Positions 9,122-17,478 of a DNA stretch of 64,000 bases are shown one piece after another (within the stretch, counting starts at the first letter, position 1; each line of letters opens with the position of its first letter). The stretch is from Cypionkella sp049896245 (GTDB taxonomy: Bacteria > Pseudomonadota > Alphaproteobacteria > Rhodobacterales > Rhodobacteraceae). The position numbers and the translations under genes were made by a program. The notes under the pieces are model-generated. The model was not told the DNA's origin, made no database searches, and was given only the letters and a program-made list of their open reading frames with translations. The stretch spans positions 1-64,000 of the forward strand of contig NZ_JAFCTX010000003.1 in NCBI RefSeq assembly GCF_049896245.1. The letters run 5' to 3'.

Positions 9122-10129
9122 TCACTTCCCCTTGAAGATGCCGGTCGGCATGAACAGCAACACGATAATCAGGATCGAGAAGCTGACCGCGAATTTGTAA
9201 TCGGTGGACAAAAGTTGCAGCAGTTGCGTTGGTGCCAGATCAACCGAGGCCAGATACAGCACCACCTTTTTCCACGCATAAGTCACAAAGACTTCCGAGA
9301 ACGCGATGACAAAGCCGCCCGCAATAGCACCCAGCGGGTTGCCAAGACCACCCACCACCGCCGCCGCCGCAATCGGCAACAGCAGTTGGAAATAGATGAA
9401 CGGGCGGAAGGATTTGTCGATGCCGTACAGCGTGCCCGCGATCACCGCCAAAGCCGTGGCGATGATCCAAGTCACCATCACCACCTTTTCGGGATTGATG
9501 CCGGACAGCAGCGCCAGATCCTCGTTATCCGAGAACGCCCGCATCGACTTGCCGGTGCGGGTTTTCTGCAAGAACCAGAATAGCAACGCCACACAGACCG
9601 TCGCCATGATCACGGTGATCGCGGTGGTGGATTTGATCGCCAGACCCTCTTGCAGCCCGGTCATGTCCTTGAATTGCTGCGCCGTCATCACAAACCGCGC
9701 GCCATCGGCAAAGCTTTGCTCCTCTGGCCCGATGATCATCCGGGTCAGCCCATTCAGGATGAACATGACACCCGTGGAGACAATCACCAGAATGATCGAG
9801 GCCGCCTTTTTCTTGCGGTAAAACCGATACACCACGCGGTCGGTGCCAAGCACAAAAGCGCAAGTGATCGCAACCCCGAAGGGCAGGGCAAGCAGGGCCG
9901 TCGGCAATGGCCCCGCAGAAATCCCCATGCTTTGGAACCACCAGGTGATCAGGATCACCCACATCGTGCCAAACGCCATGGTATCGCCATGTGCAAAGTT
10001 GGAAAACCGCAGGATGCCAAACACCAAGGTCAACCCCAGCGCACCCAGCGCGAGTTGACTGCCATAGGCAAAGCCCGGCACCACGACAAAGTTCAGAAAG
10101 GCCACAAGGGCGTTGAGCATATCCATCAT
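9122..10129 (-). CDS. livH: Branched-chain amino acid (HAAT-family) ABC transporter permease, LivH type
   Basis: A 335-residue permease with eight or so hydrophobic segments. GALGLTLVFGILRFSNFAHGD near residue 30 is the LivH signature, and GGLGNPLGAIAGGFVIAFSE near residue 265 marks the second half. It pairs with LivM in the inner membrane. The start overlaps the stop of the small secreted-protein gene by four bases (ATGA), indicating translational coupling. An alternative ATG six bases downstream is possible. Confidence 0.92.
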   Translation of the reverse strand: MMDMLNALVAFLNFVVVPGFAYGSQLALGALGLTLVFGILRFSNFAHGDTMAFGTMWVILITWWFQSMGISAGPLPTALLALPFGVAITCAFVLGTDRVVYRFYRKKKAASIILVIVSTGVMFILNGLTRMIIGPEEQSFADGARFVMTAQQFKDMTGLQEGLAIKSTTAITVIMATVCVALLFWFLQKTRTGKSMRAFSDNEDLALLSGINPEKVVMVTWIIATALAVIAGTLYGIDKSFRPFIYFQLLLPIAAAAVVGGLGNPLGAIAGGFVIAFSEVFVTYAWKKVVLYLASVDLAPTQLLQLLSTDYKFAVSFSILIIVLLFMPTGIFKGK

Positions 10130-10485
10130 TGCACCTCACAGACGCCGGTGGATTTCCAGACCGATCCGTCCGGGTCCGCAATGCTGTAGGTGAAGGCATT
10201 GGTGACTTTCGACCATATAACATATTCGCGGTCGCCGCTTGCGCTGGTGCCGCGCCATTCCACAGCGGTCCCTGACTTTTTACGCGTCATCGCGATGGTT
10301 TCAGCATGACTGCGCATCGTGGTTTTCTTGGTCACCATGTCCTGCAAACGCAAAGAGCTTTCCTCATCCGTTGTGGCATGGCATTTGCCATTCGGGCGGC
10401 AGATGGTGTCAGGCATGCACCACAACTCGGCAGCGAAGCCGGGCGCGGGCAGCAGCGCCACAAGCAAAACGATAATCCTGCGCAT
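10126..10485 (-). CDS. Small secreted cysteine-containing protein embedded in the liv operon
   Basis: A 119-residue protein with a clear signal peptide (MRRIIVLLVALLPAPGFA, cleavage expected after AxA-like GFA-A). The mature part has four cysteines: three clustered near the N-terminus (LWCMPDTICRPNGKC) and one at the C-terminus (STGVCEVQ), so disulfides in the periplasm are plausible. I do not recognise a family. It sits between livF (3-bp gap) and livH (4-bp ATGA overlap), so it is surely co-transcribed and translationally coupled with the transporter. It might assist the transporter or be an unrelated passenger; nothing in the sequence decides this. Confidence 0.75.
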   Translation of the reverse strand: MRRIIVLLVALLPAPGFAAELWCMPDTICRPNGKCHATTDEESSLRLQDMVTKKTTMRSHAETIAMTRKKSGTAVEWRGTSASGDREYVIWSKVTNAFTYSIADPDGSVWKSTGVCEVQ

Positions 10486-10488
10486 CTT

Positions 10489-11199
10489 TCAGCCCCCCAG
10501 AAACGAACGACGGACTTCGGGATCAGCAAGCAAAGCCTGCCCCGTGTCGGTAAAGCGATTGGCGCCCTGCACCAGAACATAGCCTTTATCGGCGATATCC
10601 AGCGCCTGACGGGCGTTCTGTTCCACCATCAGAATGGAAATCCCGGTGCGGGCGACCTCGATGATGCGGTCAAACAACTCGTCCATCACGATTGGCGACA
10701 CGCCAGCGGTCGGCTCGTCCAGCATCAGAACCTTCGGCTGTGTCATCAGCGCGCGCCCGACTGCCACCTGCTGACGCTGCCCACCCGACAATTCCCCCGC
10801 CGCCTGAAAGCGCTTTTGCTTCAGGATCGGGAACAGATCGTAGATCTGCGCCATAGTATCGCGGGTATCATCGGTGCGGATAAACGCCCCCATCTCAAGG
10901 TTTTCTTCCACCGTCATCGAGGTGAAAATGTTGCTGGTCTGCGGCACAAAGCCCATGCCCTTGTGCACGCGGGCCTGCGGGGAAAGCTTGGTGATATCCT
11001 CCCCATCCAGCATCACCCGCCCGCCACGCAGATTGAGCATGCCAAACACCGCCTTCATCGCAGTGGATTTGCCCGCGCCATTCGGGCCGACGATTACCGC
11101 GATCTGGCCCTTTTCGACAGCAATCGTGCAGTTGTGCAGAATATCCACCGGACCATAGCCGCCGGTCATATTCTCGCCAATCAGGAAGGGGTCAGACAT
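10489..11199 (-). CDS. livF: ABC transporter ATP-binding protein, LivF type
   Basis: A 236-residue ATPase with Walker A GPNGAGKST (~residue 39), signature LSGGQRQQVAVGRAL (~138), Walker B VLMLDEPTAGVSP and switch histidine region MVEQNARQAL. LivF proteins energise HAAT-family transport as heterodimers with LivG. The start overlaps the livG stop by eight bases. Typical length for the family. Confidence 0.93.
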   Translation of the reverse strand: MSDPFLIGENMTGGYGPVDILHNCTIAVEKGQIAVIVGPNGAGKSTAMKAVFGMLNLRGGRVMLDGEDITKLSPQARVHKGMGFVPQTSNIFTSMTVEENLEMGAFIRTDDTRDTMAQIYDLFPILKQKRFQAAGELSGGQRQQVAVGRALMTQPKVLMLDEPTAGVSPIVMDELFDRIIEVARTGISILMVEQNARQALDIADKGYVLVQGANRFTDTGQALLADPEVRRSFLGG

Positions 11200-11983
11200 G
11201 TGCCGCCGCCTCCTTCACCTTGTTCTTCAACCCGGTGCCCAAATACGCCTCGATGACCTTTTCGTTGTTCTTCACTTCCTCAACCGTCCCCTGCGCCAGC
11301 ACTTTGCCCTCGGCCATGCAGATCACCGGGTTGCAGATGCGGGCGATGAAATCCATGTCATGTTCGATGACGCAGAACGTATAGCCGCGCTCTTTGTTCA
11401 GCCGCACAATCGCATTGCCAATGGTGTTGAGCAGGGTACGGTTGACGCCTGCGCCGACCTCATCAAGGAAAACCATCTTGGCATCGACCATCATGGTACG
11501 GCCCAGTTCCAGCAATTTCTTCTGCCCGCCCGAGATATTGCCCGCGCGTTGATCGGCCAGATGGGTGATCGTCAGAAATTCCAACACCTCGTCAGCCTTC
11601 TCGCGGATGCGCTTTTCCTCAGCCGCGACAGCGCTTCGGTTGAATACGGCGTTCCACAGGCTTTCGCCCGATTGCGCCGCGGGCACCATCATCAGGTTTT
11701 CCCGCACCGTCATGCTGCCAAATTCATGCGCGATCTGGAATGTACGCAGCAGGCCCTTGCCGAACAACTCATGTGGCGGCAGGCCGGTGATATCCTCGCC
11801 CGCCATCTTCACCCGGCCAGAGGTTGGCGATAGCCTTCCCGCGATCACATTGAACAGAGTGGTTTTGCCTGCACCATTCGGCCCGATCAGGCCGGTGATT
11901 GATCCGGCCCTAATCTCTAATGACGCCCCGTCAACAGCCCTGAAGCCGCCGAAATGCCGATGAAGGTCTTCGACAACGATCAT
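11192..11983 (-). CDS. livG: ABC transporter ATP-binding protein, LivG type
   Basis: A 263-residue ATPase. The start at 11983 is preferred over an upstream ATG at 12043 because it follows a GGGGGAAAT ribosome site and begins with the family's MIVVEDLHRHFGGFRAVDG. Walker A is GPNGAGKTT, the signature ISGGQKKLLELG and Walker B MVFLDEVGAGVN; the usual DEPxAG reads DEVGAG here, with the catalytic glutamate retained. The upstream region holds an intercistronic stem-loop separating it from the binding-protein gene. Confidence 0.92.
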   Translation of the reverse strand: MIVVEDLHRHFGGFRAVDGASLEIRAGSITGLIGPNGAGKTTLFNVIAGRLSPTSGRVKMAGEDITGLPPHELFGKGLLRTFQIAHEFGSMTVRENLMMVPAAQSGESLWNAVFNRSAVAAEEKRIREKADEVLEFLTITHLADQRAGNISGGQKKLLELGRTMMVDAKMVFLDEVGAGVNRTLLNTIGNAIVRLNKERGYTFCVIEHDMDFIARICNPVICMAEGKVLAQGTVEEVKNNEKVIEAYLGTGLKNKVKEAAAHV

Positions 11984-12042
11984 ATTTCCCCCTGTCCGCC
12001 GCCTCTTGTCATGTCTCCATGCGGGCGTGCTTTTTGACAGCA

Positions 12043-12069
12043 ACGGCCCGAGGCGTAACCCCGGGCCGT
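12043..12069 (-). promoter_or_regulatory. Intercistronic stem-loop between livK-like and livG genes
   Basis: An 11-bp stem with one mismatch (ACGGCCCGAGG / CCCCGGGCCGT) around a CGTAA loop lies 23 bp after the binding-protein stop. No T-run follows on the minus strand, so rather than a full terminator it is probably an mRNA-stabilising or attenuating hairpin giving excess binding protein over membrane components. Confidence 0.65.
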
Positions 12070-12091
12070 GCTTAGATGTTTCAGACCAAAA

Positions 12092-13282
12092 TCAACGGAA
12101 CTTGATGGTTTCGTATTTGCCGCCCTTGACTTCAAACTCGCGGTAACGGCCAGCGCTTTCGCCCGGACCGATCAATTCCACGCCCGACGCGCCATCATAG
12201 TCGATGTCTTTGCCAGCCGCGATCAGCTCCAGCGCTTTGCCGATTTCGCCGGGCAGAATCTTTTCACCCGGCGCATTGGCGACTTCCATCACCTTGTCTT
12301 TGTAGACTTTCGAGTCGGTGGAATTTGCCGCCTGCATCGCCAGCATGATCAATGCCGCCGCGTCATACGATTCCATCGAATAGGGCGAGGTGGCATCAAA
12401 AGGTGCTGCCGAAGTTTTGCCCATTTCGGTCAGGATCGCAGCACCGGGGCTGTCCGATTGTGCGACTTGGCCGTACGAGCCGTCCAAAGCCGGACCGATG
12501 GATTTCGGCAGGTTATCCCCGACCATACCGCCCGGCAGACCGAATTTGGTGAAAGCGCCCGCGTCAAGCGAGGCTTGGATGATGCCCTTACCGCCTTGGT
12601 CAAGATAGCCCGCCACAACCAGCAGATCGCCACCAGCCGCCGCCAAGGACGCGACTTCAGCCGAGTAATCAGCCTTTCCGTCTTCATGCGGGATATTGAT
12701 GGTCACGGTGCCGCCCTTGGCGGTGAACGCCGCGGCAATCGCCTCGGACAGACCCTTGCCGTAGTCGGTGTTGGAATAGGTGAGTGCTATCGACTTCACG
12801 CCATGCTCGACCAGAATGTCGCCCATGACTTCACCTTCGCGTGCATCCGAAGGTGCGGTGCGGAAGAACAGGCCGTCATCTTCAGCGCTCGACAAAGCCG
12901 GCGAGGTGGCCGAAGGCGACACCATCACGATGCCGTTCGGACGCGCGACGTTCTGCAACACAGCCCCGGTCACACCCGAGCAATCGCCGCCCATGATGCC
13001 CTTGACGCCGTCAGCCGTCACAATCCGCTCTGCTGCCGCAGTACCGGCAGCCGAGTCGCCGCAGGTATCATCTGCACGGACTGAGACAAAGTTCCAGCCG
13101 TTCAGCGCTTTGCCCGAAGCATTGGCTTCCGACATCGCGAGCTCAGCCGCATTGGCCATATGGCCGGTCAGCGATTCGATTGGCCCGGTAAAGCCGATCA
13201 GCACGCCAATTTTCACATCTTCCGCCGAAGCGGCACCAGCCAAAAGCGCGGTTGCCGCCGAGGCCAAAAGCAGTTTTTTCAT
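12092..13282 (-). CDS. livK: Periplasmic branched-chain amino acid-type substrate-binding protein
   Basis: A 396-residue protein with a signal peptide (MKKLLLASAATALLAGAASA) and the Leu/Ile/Val-binding fold signature DVKIGVLIGFTGPIESLTGH. Later motifs GIMGGDCSGVTGAVLQ, VSPSATSPALS and DYGKGLSEAIAAAF are typical of periplasmic-binding type 1 proteins. It is the first gene of the liv operon; GGGAGATAACA precedes the ATG. The ligand is not determinable; the family includes amino acids, amides and urea. The gene symbol indicates family role only. Confidence 0.9.
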   Translation of the reverse strand: MKKLLLASAATALLAGAASAEDVKIGVLIGFTGPIESLTGHMANAAELAMSEANASGKALNGWNFVSVRADDTCGDSAAGTAAAERIVTADGVKGIMGGDCSGVTGAVLQNVARPNGIVMVSPSATSPALSSAEDDGLFFRTAPSDAREGEVMGDILVEHGVKSIALTYSNTDYGKGLSEAIAAAFTAKGGTVTINIPHEDGKADYSAEVASLAAAGGDLLVVAGYLDQGGKGIIQASLDAGAFTKFGLPGGMVGDNLPKSIGPALDGSYGQVAQSDSPGAAILTEMGKTSAAPFDATSPYSMESYDAAALIMLAMQAANSTDSKVYKDKVMEVANAPGEKILPGEIGKALELIAAGKDIDYDGASGVELIGPGESAGRYREFEVKGGKYETIKFR

Positions 13283-13573
13283 TGTTATCTCCCATGTTGG
13301 ATCGCAATCCTGCCGTCGAGCCTAGAGCGGCGTTTCGCAAAAGAAAAGCGTCTTAAAGGACAACTTTTTCTTCCGATACATCAGCTTTGGCTGCGACAGG
13401 TTGAAAACAGGCTAGTGTCGGAAGGACACTATTTCAAGCTTAAAGTAGTAAGGCTCGGCGAATGTGTAGGCGTTTGGGTGAAAACTGGGCGGCGTTGCAG
13501 CTTGGACTGGCATTTTCTGGACAGATTATCGGGCAGCGTGCAAAGGTGCCAAATTGCGTTTGGGAAACTGTGC
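13283..13573. other. Intergenic region between divergent livK-like and DUF805 genes
   Basis: These 291 bp carry the promoter region of the liv operon (minus) and of the DUF805 gene (plus). I see AT-richer blocks (for example 13340–13380) but no confident -35/-10 pair, operator palindrome or small gene. Confidence 0.5.
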
Positions 13574-13981
13574 ATGAATTTTGTCGAAGCCGTGAAATCT
13601 GGCTATGCCAACTACGTCAATTTCTCAGGGCGCGCGCAGCGCTCGGCCTATTGGTGGTGGGTGCTGTTTCAGGTTGGTGTTGGCTTGGCCATCGCGCTGA
13701 TCGAGGGCGGCGGTTCGTTCAGCCGTGGCGCAGGCTCGATGCAGTTTGCCGTGGTCGGCGGCACGTTCTCGATGATCTGGTCGCTGATCAACCTGCTGCC
13801 CGGCCTCGCGGTTGCGGTGCGCCGCCTGCATGATCTGGATAAATCGGGTTGGTGGCTGCTGATCGGTCTGATCCCGCTGGTCGGCGCGATCATCCTGCTG
13901 GTCTGGTTTTGCTCGCGCGGCACCGGCGGAGCCAATCGTTTTGGCGCAGATCCACTGGGTTCAAACGCCAACGTGTTCTAG
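13574..13981 (+). CDS. DUF805 family membrane protein
   Basis: A 135-residue protein beginning MNFVEAVKSGYANYVNFSGR, the DUF805 opening, followed by RAQRSAYWWWVLFQ and three to four hydrophobic segments. The conserved RRLHDLDKSGWWLLI motif and the C-terminal NRFGADP segment complete the family pattern. The function of DUF805 proteins is not established. An upstream in-frame extension to 13160 is antisense to the binding-protein gene and is rejected as the start. Confidence 0.88.
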   Translation: MNFVEAVKSGYANYVNFSGRAQRSAYWWWVLFQVGVGLAIALIEGGGSFSRGAGSMQFAVVGGTFSMIWSLINLLPGLAVAVRRLHDLDKSGWWLLIGLIPLVGAIILLVWFCSRGTGGANRFGADPLGSNANVF

Positions 13982-13987
13982 GCGGCC

Positions 13988-15013
13988 TCAGATCGACAAC
14001 CGCACACCAATGCCGGGGCTGGGCATCCCTTGGGTGCCCCGCTCGCGGTAAGGCGTGGTGTTGTAATGGCTGCGGTAGCATTTTGAGAAATGCGACGGGC
14101 TGGCAAAACCGCAAGCCAAGGCGACGTTGATCACCGACATATCGGTCTGCATCAACAGGTTGCGCGCCTTTTGCAGCCTGAGTTCCATGTAATAACGCTT
14201 GGGTGAGCGATTGAGATAGCGGCGAAACAACCGCTCCAACTGCCGGGTAGACATCCCCACATCCTCGGCCAGATCCGCCGGGCTCATTGGGTCTTCGATG
14301 GCGTTTTCCATCATCTGAATGACCTGAGACAGTTTCGGATGCCGCACCCCGATCCGCGTCGGGATCGACAAGCGCTGGGTGTCCTGATCGGTGCGGATGC
14401 TGGAATAGATCAACTGGTCGGCCACGGTATTTGCCAGATTCTCGCCATGATCGGTGGCCACCACTTTCAGCATCAGGTCGATGGGCGAGGTGCCCCCTGC
14501 GGTGCTCCAGCGGTTGCCATCCATCACAAAGATCGACCTGGTCAGTTTGACATTTTCGAATTCCTCAAGAAAGCTATCCTGATTTTCCCAGTGGATGGTG
14601 GCTTTCTTGCCGTCCAGAAGACCGGCCTTGGCCATCGTATAAGATCCGGTACAAATTCCGCCAATCACCACCCCACGCCGCGCCTCGCGGCGCAGCCAGT
14701 TCAGCACATTCTTCGTAGTGCTCCTCTGGATATCAAGACCGCCGCAAACCAGCAGAACATCCTCACGCTCGATCTCATCCAGCCCCATGTCCAATTTGAA
14801 CGCGGCTCCGTTCGAACATCGTACCTCCAGCCCGCCTTCACCCGCCAGCGCCCAGGAATACAACGCTTCACCCGATGCCCGGTTGGCCACCCGCAAGGGC
14901 TCCAATGCACCCGCAAAGGACATCATCGTGAACTTGTCCAGCAGCAAGAAGACAAACCGACGCGGCGCGTCAGCCTTTTCTACTTGGGTGGCTTTGCGCG
15001 GAAGGGCGGACAT
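13988..15013 (-). CDS. GlxA-type transcriptional regulator (DJ-1/PfpI-like + AraC HTH)
   Basis: A 341-residue regulator. The N-terminal half is a glutamine-amidotransferase/DJ-1-like domain (FVFLLLDKFTMMSFAGALEPL; nucleophile-elbow-like GGICTGSYTMAKAGLL), and the C-terminal ~100 residues form an AraC helix-turn-helix (SPADLAEDVGMSTRQLERLF and INVALACGFASPSHFSKCYR). Relatives include GbdR, CdhR and ArgR, which respond to betaine, carnitine or arginine. A role in methylated-glycine use would fit the dehydrogenase at 3.6–6 kb, but the distance makes that speculative. The start at 15013 (MSALPRKATQ) is chosen over 15112 because the additional 33 residues lack family similarity. Divergent from aroF-like gene. 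Confidence 0.88.
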   Translation of the reverse strand: MSALPRKATQVEKADAPRRFVFLLLDKFTMMSFAGALEPLRVANRASGEALYSWALAGEGGLEVRCSNGAAFKLDMGLDEIEREDVLLVCGGLDIQRSTTKNVLNWLRREARRGVVIGGICTGSYTMAKAGLLDGKKATIHWENQDSFLEEFENVKLTRSIFVMDGNRWSTAGGTSPIDLMLKVVATDHGENLANTVADQLIYSSIRTDQDTQRLSIPTRIGVRHPKLSQVIQMMENAIEDPMSPADLAEDVGMSTRQLERLFRRYLNRSPKRYYMELRLQKARNLLMQTDMSVINVALACGFASPSHFSKCYRSHYNTTPYRERGTQGMPSPGIGVRLSI

Positions 15014-15166
15014 GTTGCGACCTGTTTGTGTCGGTTTTGTTGCAAGGAAACAGGAAATAACGGCGTCCGCAAGGGCGAACCATGCACAATCACCGCCTTT
15101 CGCTCTTTGCAATCCCGCATATTTTTTCTATACCGCCCCGATATCGCTAACAGAGGGGGAACTCCC

Positions 15167-16537
15167 ATGACCAAGGGTTGGACAAAGTCGGATTGGCGCG
15201 CAAAACCGCGCGTGCAGATGCCTGATTATCCAGACACCGCTGCGCTCAACACGGTTGAGGCGCAACTGGCCAAGTATCCCCCGCTGGTCTTTGCTGGCGA
15301 GGCCCGCAAGCTGAAGAAACAACTGGCCTTGGCGGGCGAGGGTAAGGCGTTTCTGCTGCAAGGCGGTGACTGCGCCGAAAGCTTCGCCGAATTCTCGGCC
15401 GACAACATCCGCGACACTTTCCGCGTCATGCTGCAAATGGCGGTGGTGCTGACCTATGGTGCGAAAGTTCCGGTGATCAAGGTTGGCCGCATGGCAGGGC
15501 AATTCGCCAAACCGCGCTCGGCCAACACCGAGATCATCGGCGGCGTCGAATACCCGTCCTACCGGGGTGACATCATCAACGGCTTTGAGGCGACGGCCGA
15601 GGCGCGTCGCCCTGACCCTGCGCGGATGCTGCAAGCCTATACCCAAGCCGCTGCCTCGCTGAACCTGCTGCGCGCGTTTTCGACGGGTGGTTTCGCCGAT
15701 ATCCACCGTGTCCATTCCTGGACCCTTGGCTTCGCCGAGCATGACAAGGCCGAGCGTTACCGCGAACTCTCGAACCGCATCTCTGATGCGCTGGATTTCA
15801 TGTCGGCGGCTGGTATCAATTCCGATTCAGCGCCTTCGCTGGCGACCGTCGATTTCTACACCAGCCACGAGTCGCTGTTGCTGGAATATGAAGAGGCGCT
15901 CTGCCGGGTGGACAGCATCACCGGCCAGAACGTGGCAGGTTCGGGCCATATGATCTGGATCGGCGACCGCACCCGTCAGCCCGACGGCGCGCATGTCGAA
16001 TTCGCGCGTGGCGTTTTGAACCCGATCGGGTTGAAATGCGGCCCGACCACCATGGCGGATGATCTGAAAGTGCTGATGGCCAAGTTGAACCCGCAAAATG
16101 AGGCCGGCCGCCTGACCCTGATCGCGCGCTTCGGTGCCGGAAAAGTTGGTGAAAACCTGCCGCGCCTGATCAAAGCCGTGCAGGAAGAAGGTGCCAACGT
16201 GGTCTGGTCTTGCGATCCGATGCACGGCAACACCATCAAAGCCGCGTCGGGCTACAAAACCCGCCCTTTTGAATCGGTGCTGCGCGAGGTCCGCGAATTC
16301 TTCCAGATCCACAAAGCCGAAGGCACAGTGCCCGGCGGCGTGCATTTTGAGATGACCGGCCAAGACGTCACCGAATGCACTGGCGGCCTGCGCGCGGTGA
16401 CCGATGAAAATCTGTCCGACCGCTACCACACCGCCTGCGATCCGCGCCTGAACGCAAGTCAATCGCTGGAACTGGCGTTTTTGGTGTCGGAAGAACTCTC
16501 CGCCCAACGCGAAGCGGCCCGCCGCGTCGCGCTGTAA
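15167..16537 (+). CDS. 3-deoxy-7-phosphoheptulonate (DAHP) synthase, class II
   Basis: A 456-residue enzyme condensing phosphoenolpyruvate and erythrose-4-phosphate, the first shikimate-pathway step. Class II motifs are visible: KSDWRAKPRVQMPDYPD near the N-terminus, GKAFLLQGGDCAESF, RMAGQFAKPRS, GHMIWIGDRTRQPDGAHVEF (trim: conserved Arg/His ligands) and MTGQDVTECTGG. The ATG at 15167 follows AGAGGGGGAACTCCC. Length is normal for plant-like/class II enzymes. Transcription ends at a hairpin at 16564–16587. Transketolase, which makes erythrose-4-phosphate, is encoded about 7 kb away, not in the same operon. Confidence 0.95.
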   Translation: MTKGWTKSDWRAKPRVQMPDYPDTAALNTVEAQLAKYPPLVFAGEARKLKKQLALAGEGKAFLLQGGDCAESFAEFSADNIRDTFRVMLQMAVVLTYGAKVPVIKVGRMAGQFAKPRSANTEIIGGVEYPSYRGDIINGFEATAEARRPDPARMLQAYTQAAASLNLLRAFSTGGFADIHRVHSWTLGFAEHDKAERYRELSNRISDALDFMSAAGINSDSAPSLATVDFYTSHESLLLEYEEALCRVDSITGQNVAGSGHMIWIGDRTRQPDGAHVEFARGVLNPIGLKCGPTTMADDLKVLMAKLNPQNEAGRLTLIARFGAGKVGENLPRLIKAVQEEGANVVWSCDPMHGNTIKAASGYKTRPFESVLREVREFFQIHKAEGTVPGGVHFEMTGQDVTECTGGLRAVTDENLSDRYHTACDPRLNASQSLELAFLVSEELSAQREAARRVAL

Positions 16538-16563
16538 GCAGCTCATAAACTTAATATAAAAGG

Positions 16564-16587
16564 GCGGGGACATTGCTCCCCGCTCTT
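16564..16587 (+). terminator. Rho-independent terminator after DAHP synthase
   Basis: GCGGGGA-CATTGC-TCCCCGC followed by TCTTTT, 26 bp after the stop codon. Confidence 0.85.
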
Positions 16588-16590
16588 TTG

Positions 16591-16660
16591 CATTTCACAT
16601 TGGCGCAAATACTCTCGGGGGTGAGGCGAAGCCGAGGGGGCGGAAAGCCCCCTTTTTTTA
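16591..16660 (+). repeat. Intergenic element family C, copy 1, ending in a terminator hairpin
   Basis: Contains TTTCACATTGGCGCAAATACT followed by CTCGGGGG and a hairpin GGGGGC-GGAAA-GCCCCC with seven T residues (16636–16659). Related sequence is at 36101–36131 (TTTTCACATTGGCCCAAATACTCCCC begins the same way) and, more diverged, at 27021–27066. It resembles an abundant Rhodobacteraceae intergenic repeat that I recall from memory. Confidence 0.65.
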
Positions 16661-17305
16661 CCCGCGCGAACTCACCAGCCGCAACTCCGCCCGCCCCGAA
16701 GCACGCGGCGGCGCAGGCTCCAAGTGCCCCGCATCCGGCACCAGCCGCAAGCCAGATCCCGCCACCAATTCACGCACCAGTCCCGAAATCGCAAACCGTC
16801 GCGGCTGCCGCCCTAACTGGCCTTGCGTCACCAAACATCCCAACGCCAGCTTCGGCTCACCCGCAGCGCCCGCCAGCGGCAACAACAGCATCCGCCCCGA
16901 CAAGGCGGGCCGCCCCACCGAACGCTCTGCCTCCAGCCAAACCTCCATGATCGCAGGCGAGGCAAACACCTGCTCCAACTCATGCCCGATCCGCGCCCGT
17001 GCCACCGGCTCAAACAGGGCCGACAGCGGCATCCCACGTACGTCCATGCCCAGCAGATCGTTCAAAGCCATCCCCGCAAGTCGAAACCGCGCCAGCCCCG
17101 GCGCGATCTACTCGATCAAAAACACCTTGTCCAAACAATCTGCCATGCCACGCGGATCAATCTGGCCACGCGCAGGCAGGCCACCCGCCACCCGCAACGC
17201 TTCCCAATAACCGCGCACCACTTGCAACGCCGCCAGAGTGTCAGCTGAGGACCCGCTGCGATCACCGCCCTTGCCATGCGGGCCTTTACCAAAGAAAGTT
17301 ACCAT
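16658..17305 (-). pseudogene. PAS-family protein gene interrupted by an in-frame amber codon
   Basis: The reading frame runs from ATG 17305 (MVTFFGKGPHGKGGD) to the stop at 16658, with one TAG at 17108–17110 after residue 65 (…DKVFLIE*IAPGLARFRLAGM…). Sequence on both sides is continuous in the same frame and matches a single ~210–215 residue Rhodobacteraceae PAS_5-like protein: LQVVRGYWEALRVAGGLPARGQIDPRGM, then LNDLLGMDVRGMPLSALFEP and RPALSGRMLLLPL. The TAG replaces one codon, expected to be Arg, Gln, Lys or similar. So this is either a recent nonsense pseudogene, a read-through case or a sequencing error. The distal half could restart at ATG 17071. Function unknown; related proteins are cytosolic sensors without clear role. 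Confidence 0.8.
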
Positions 17306-17478
17306 CGTAGGCCCTCCAGCAGGCTTCGGTTTTACGGCAATCTAGGCGTGCAGGGTCTGCAACTTAAGATTGCTTACTGATAAGTTAATATACACCGGTT
17401 GCCGCGCATTTTGCAGACAATCTCAACAAATGGTAAACACCCAAGCGTCCCCAGCGCATGGTGCCAAAGGAGCAAGCG

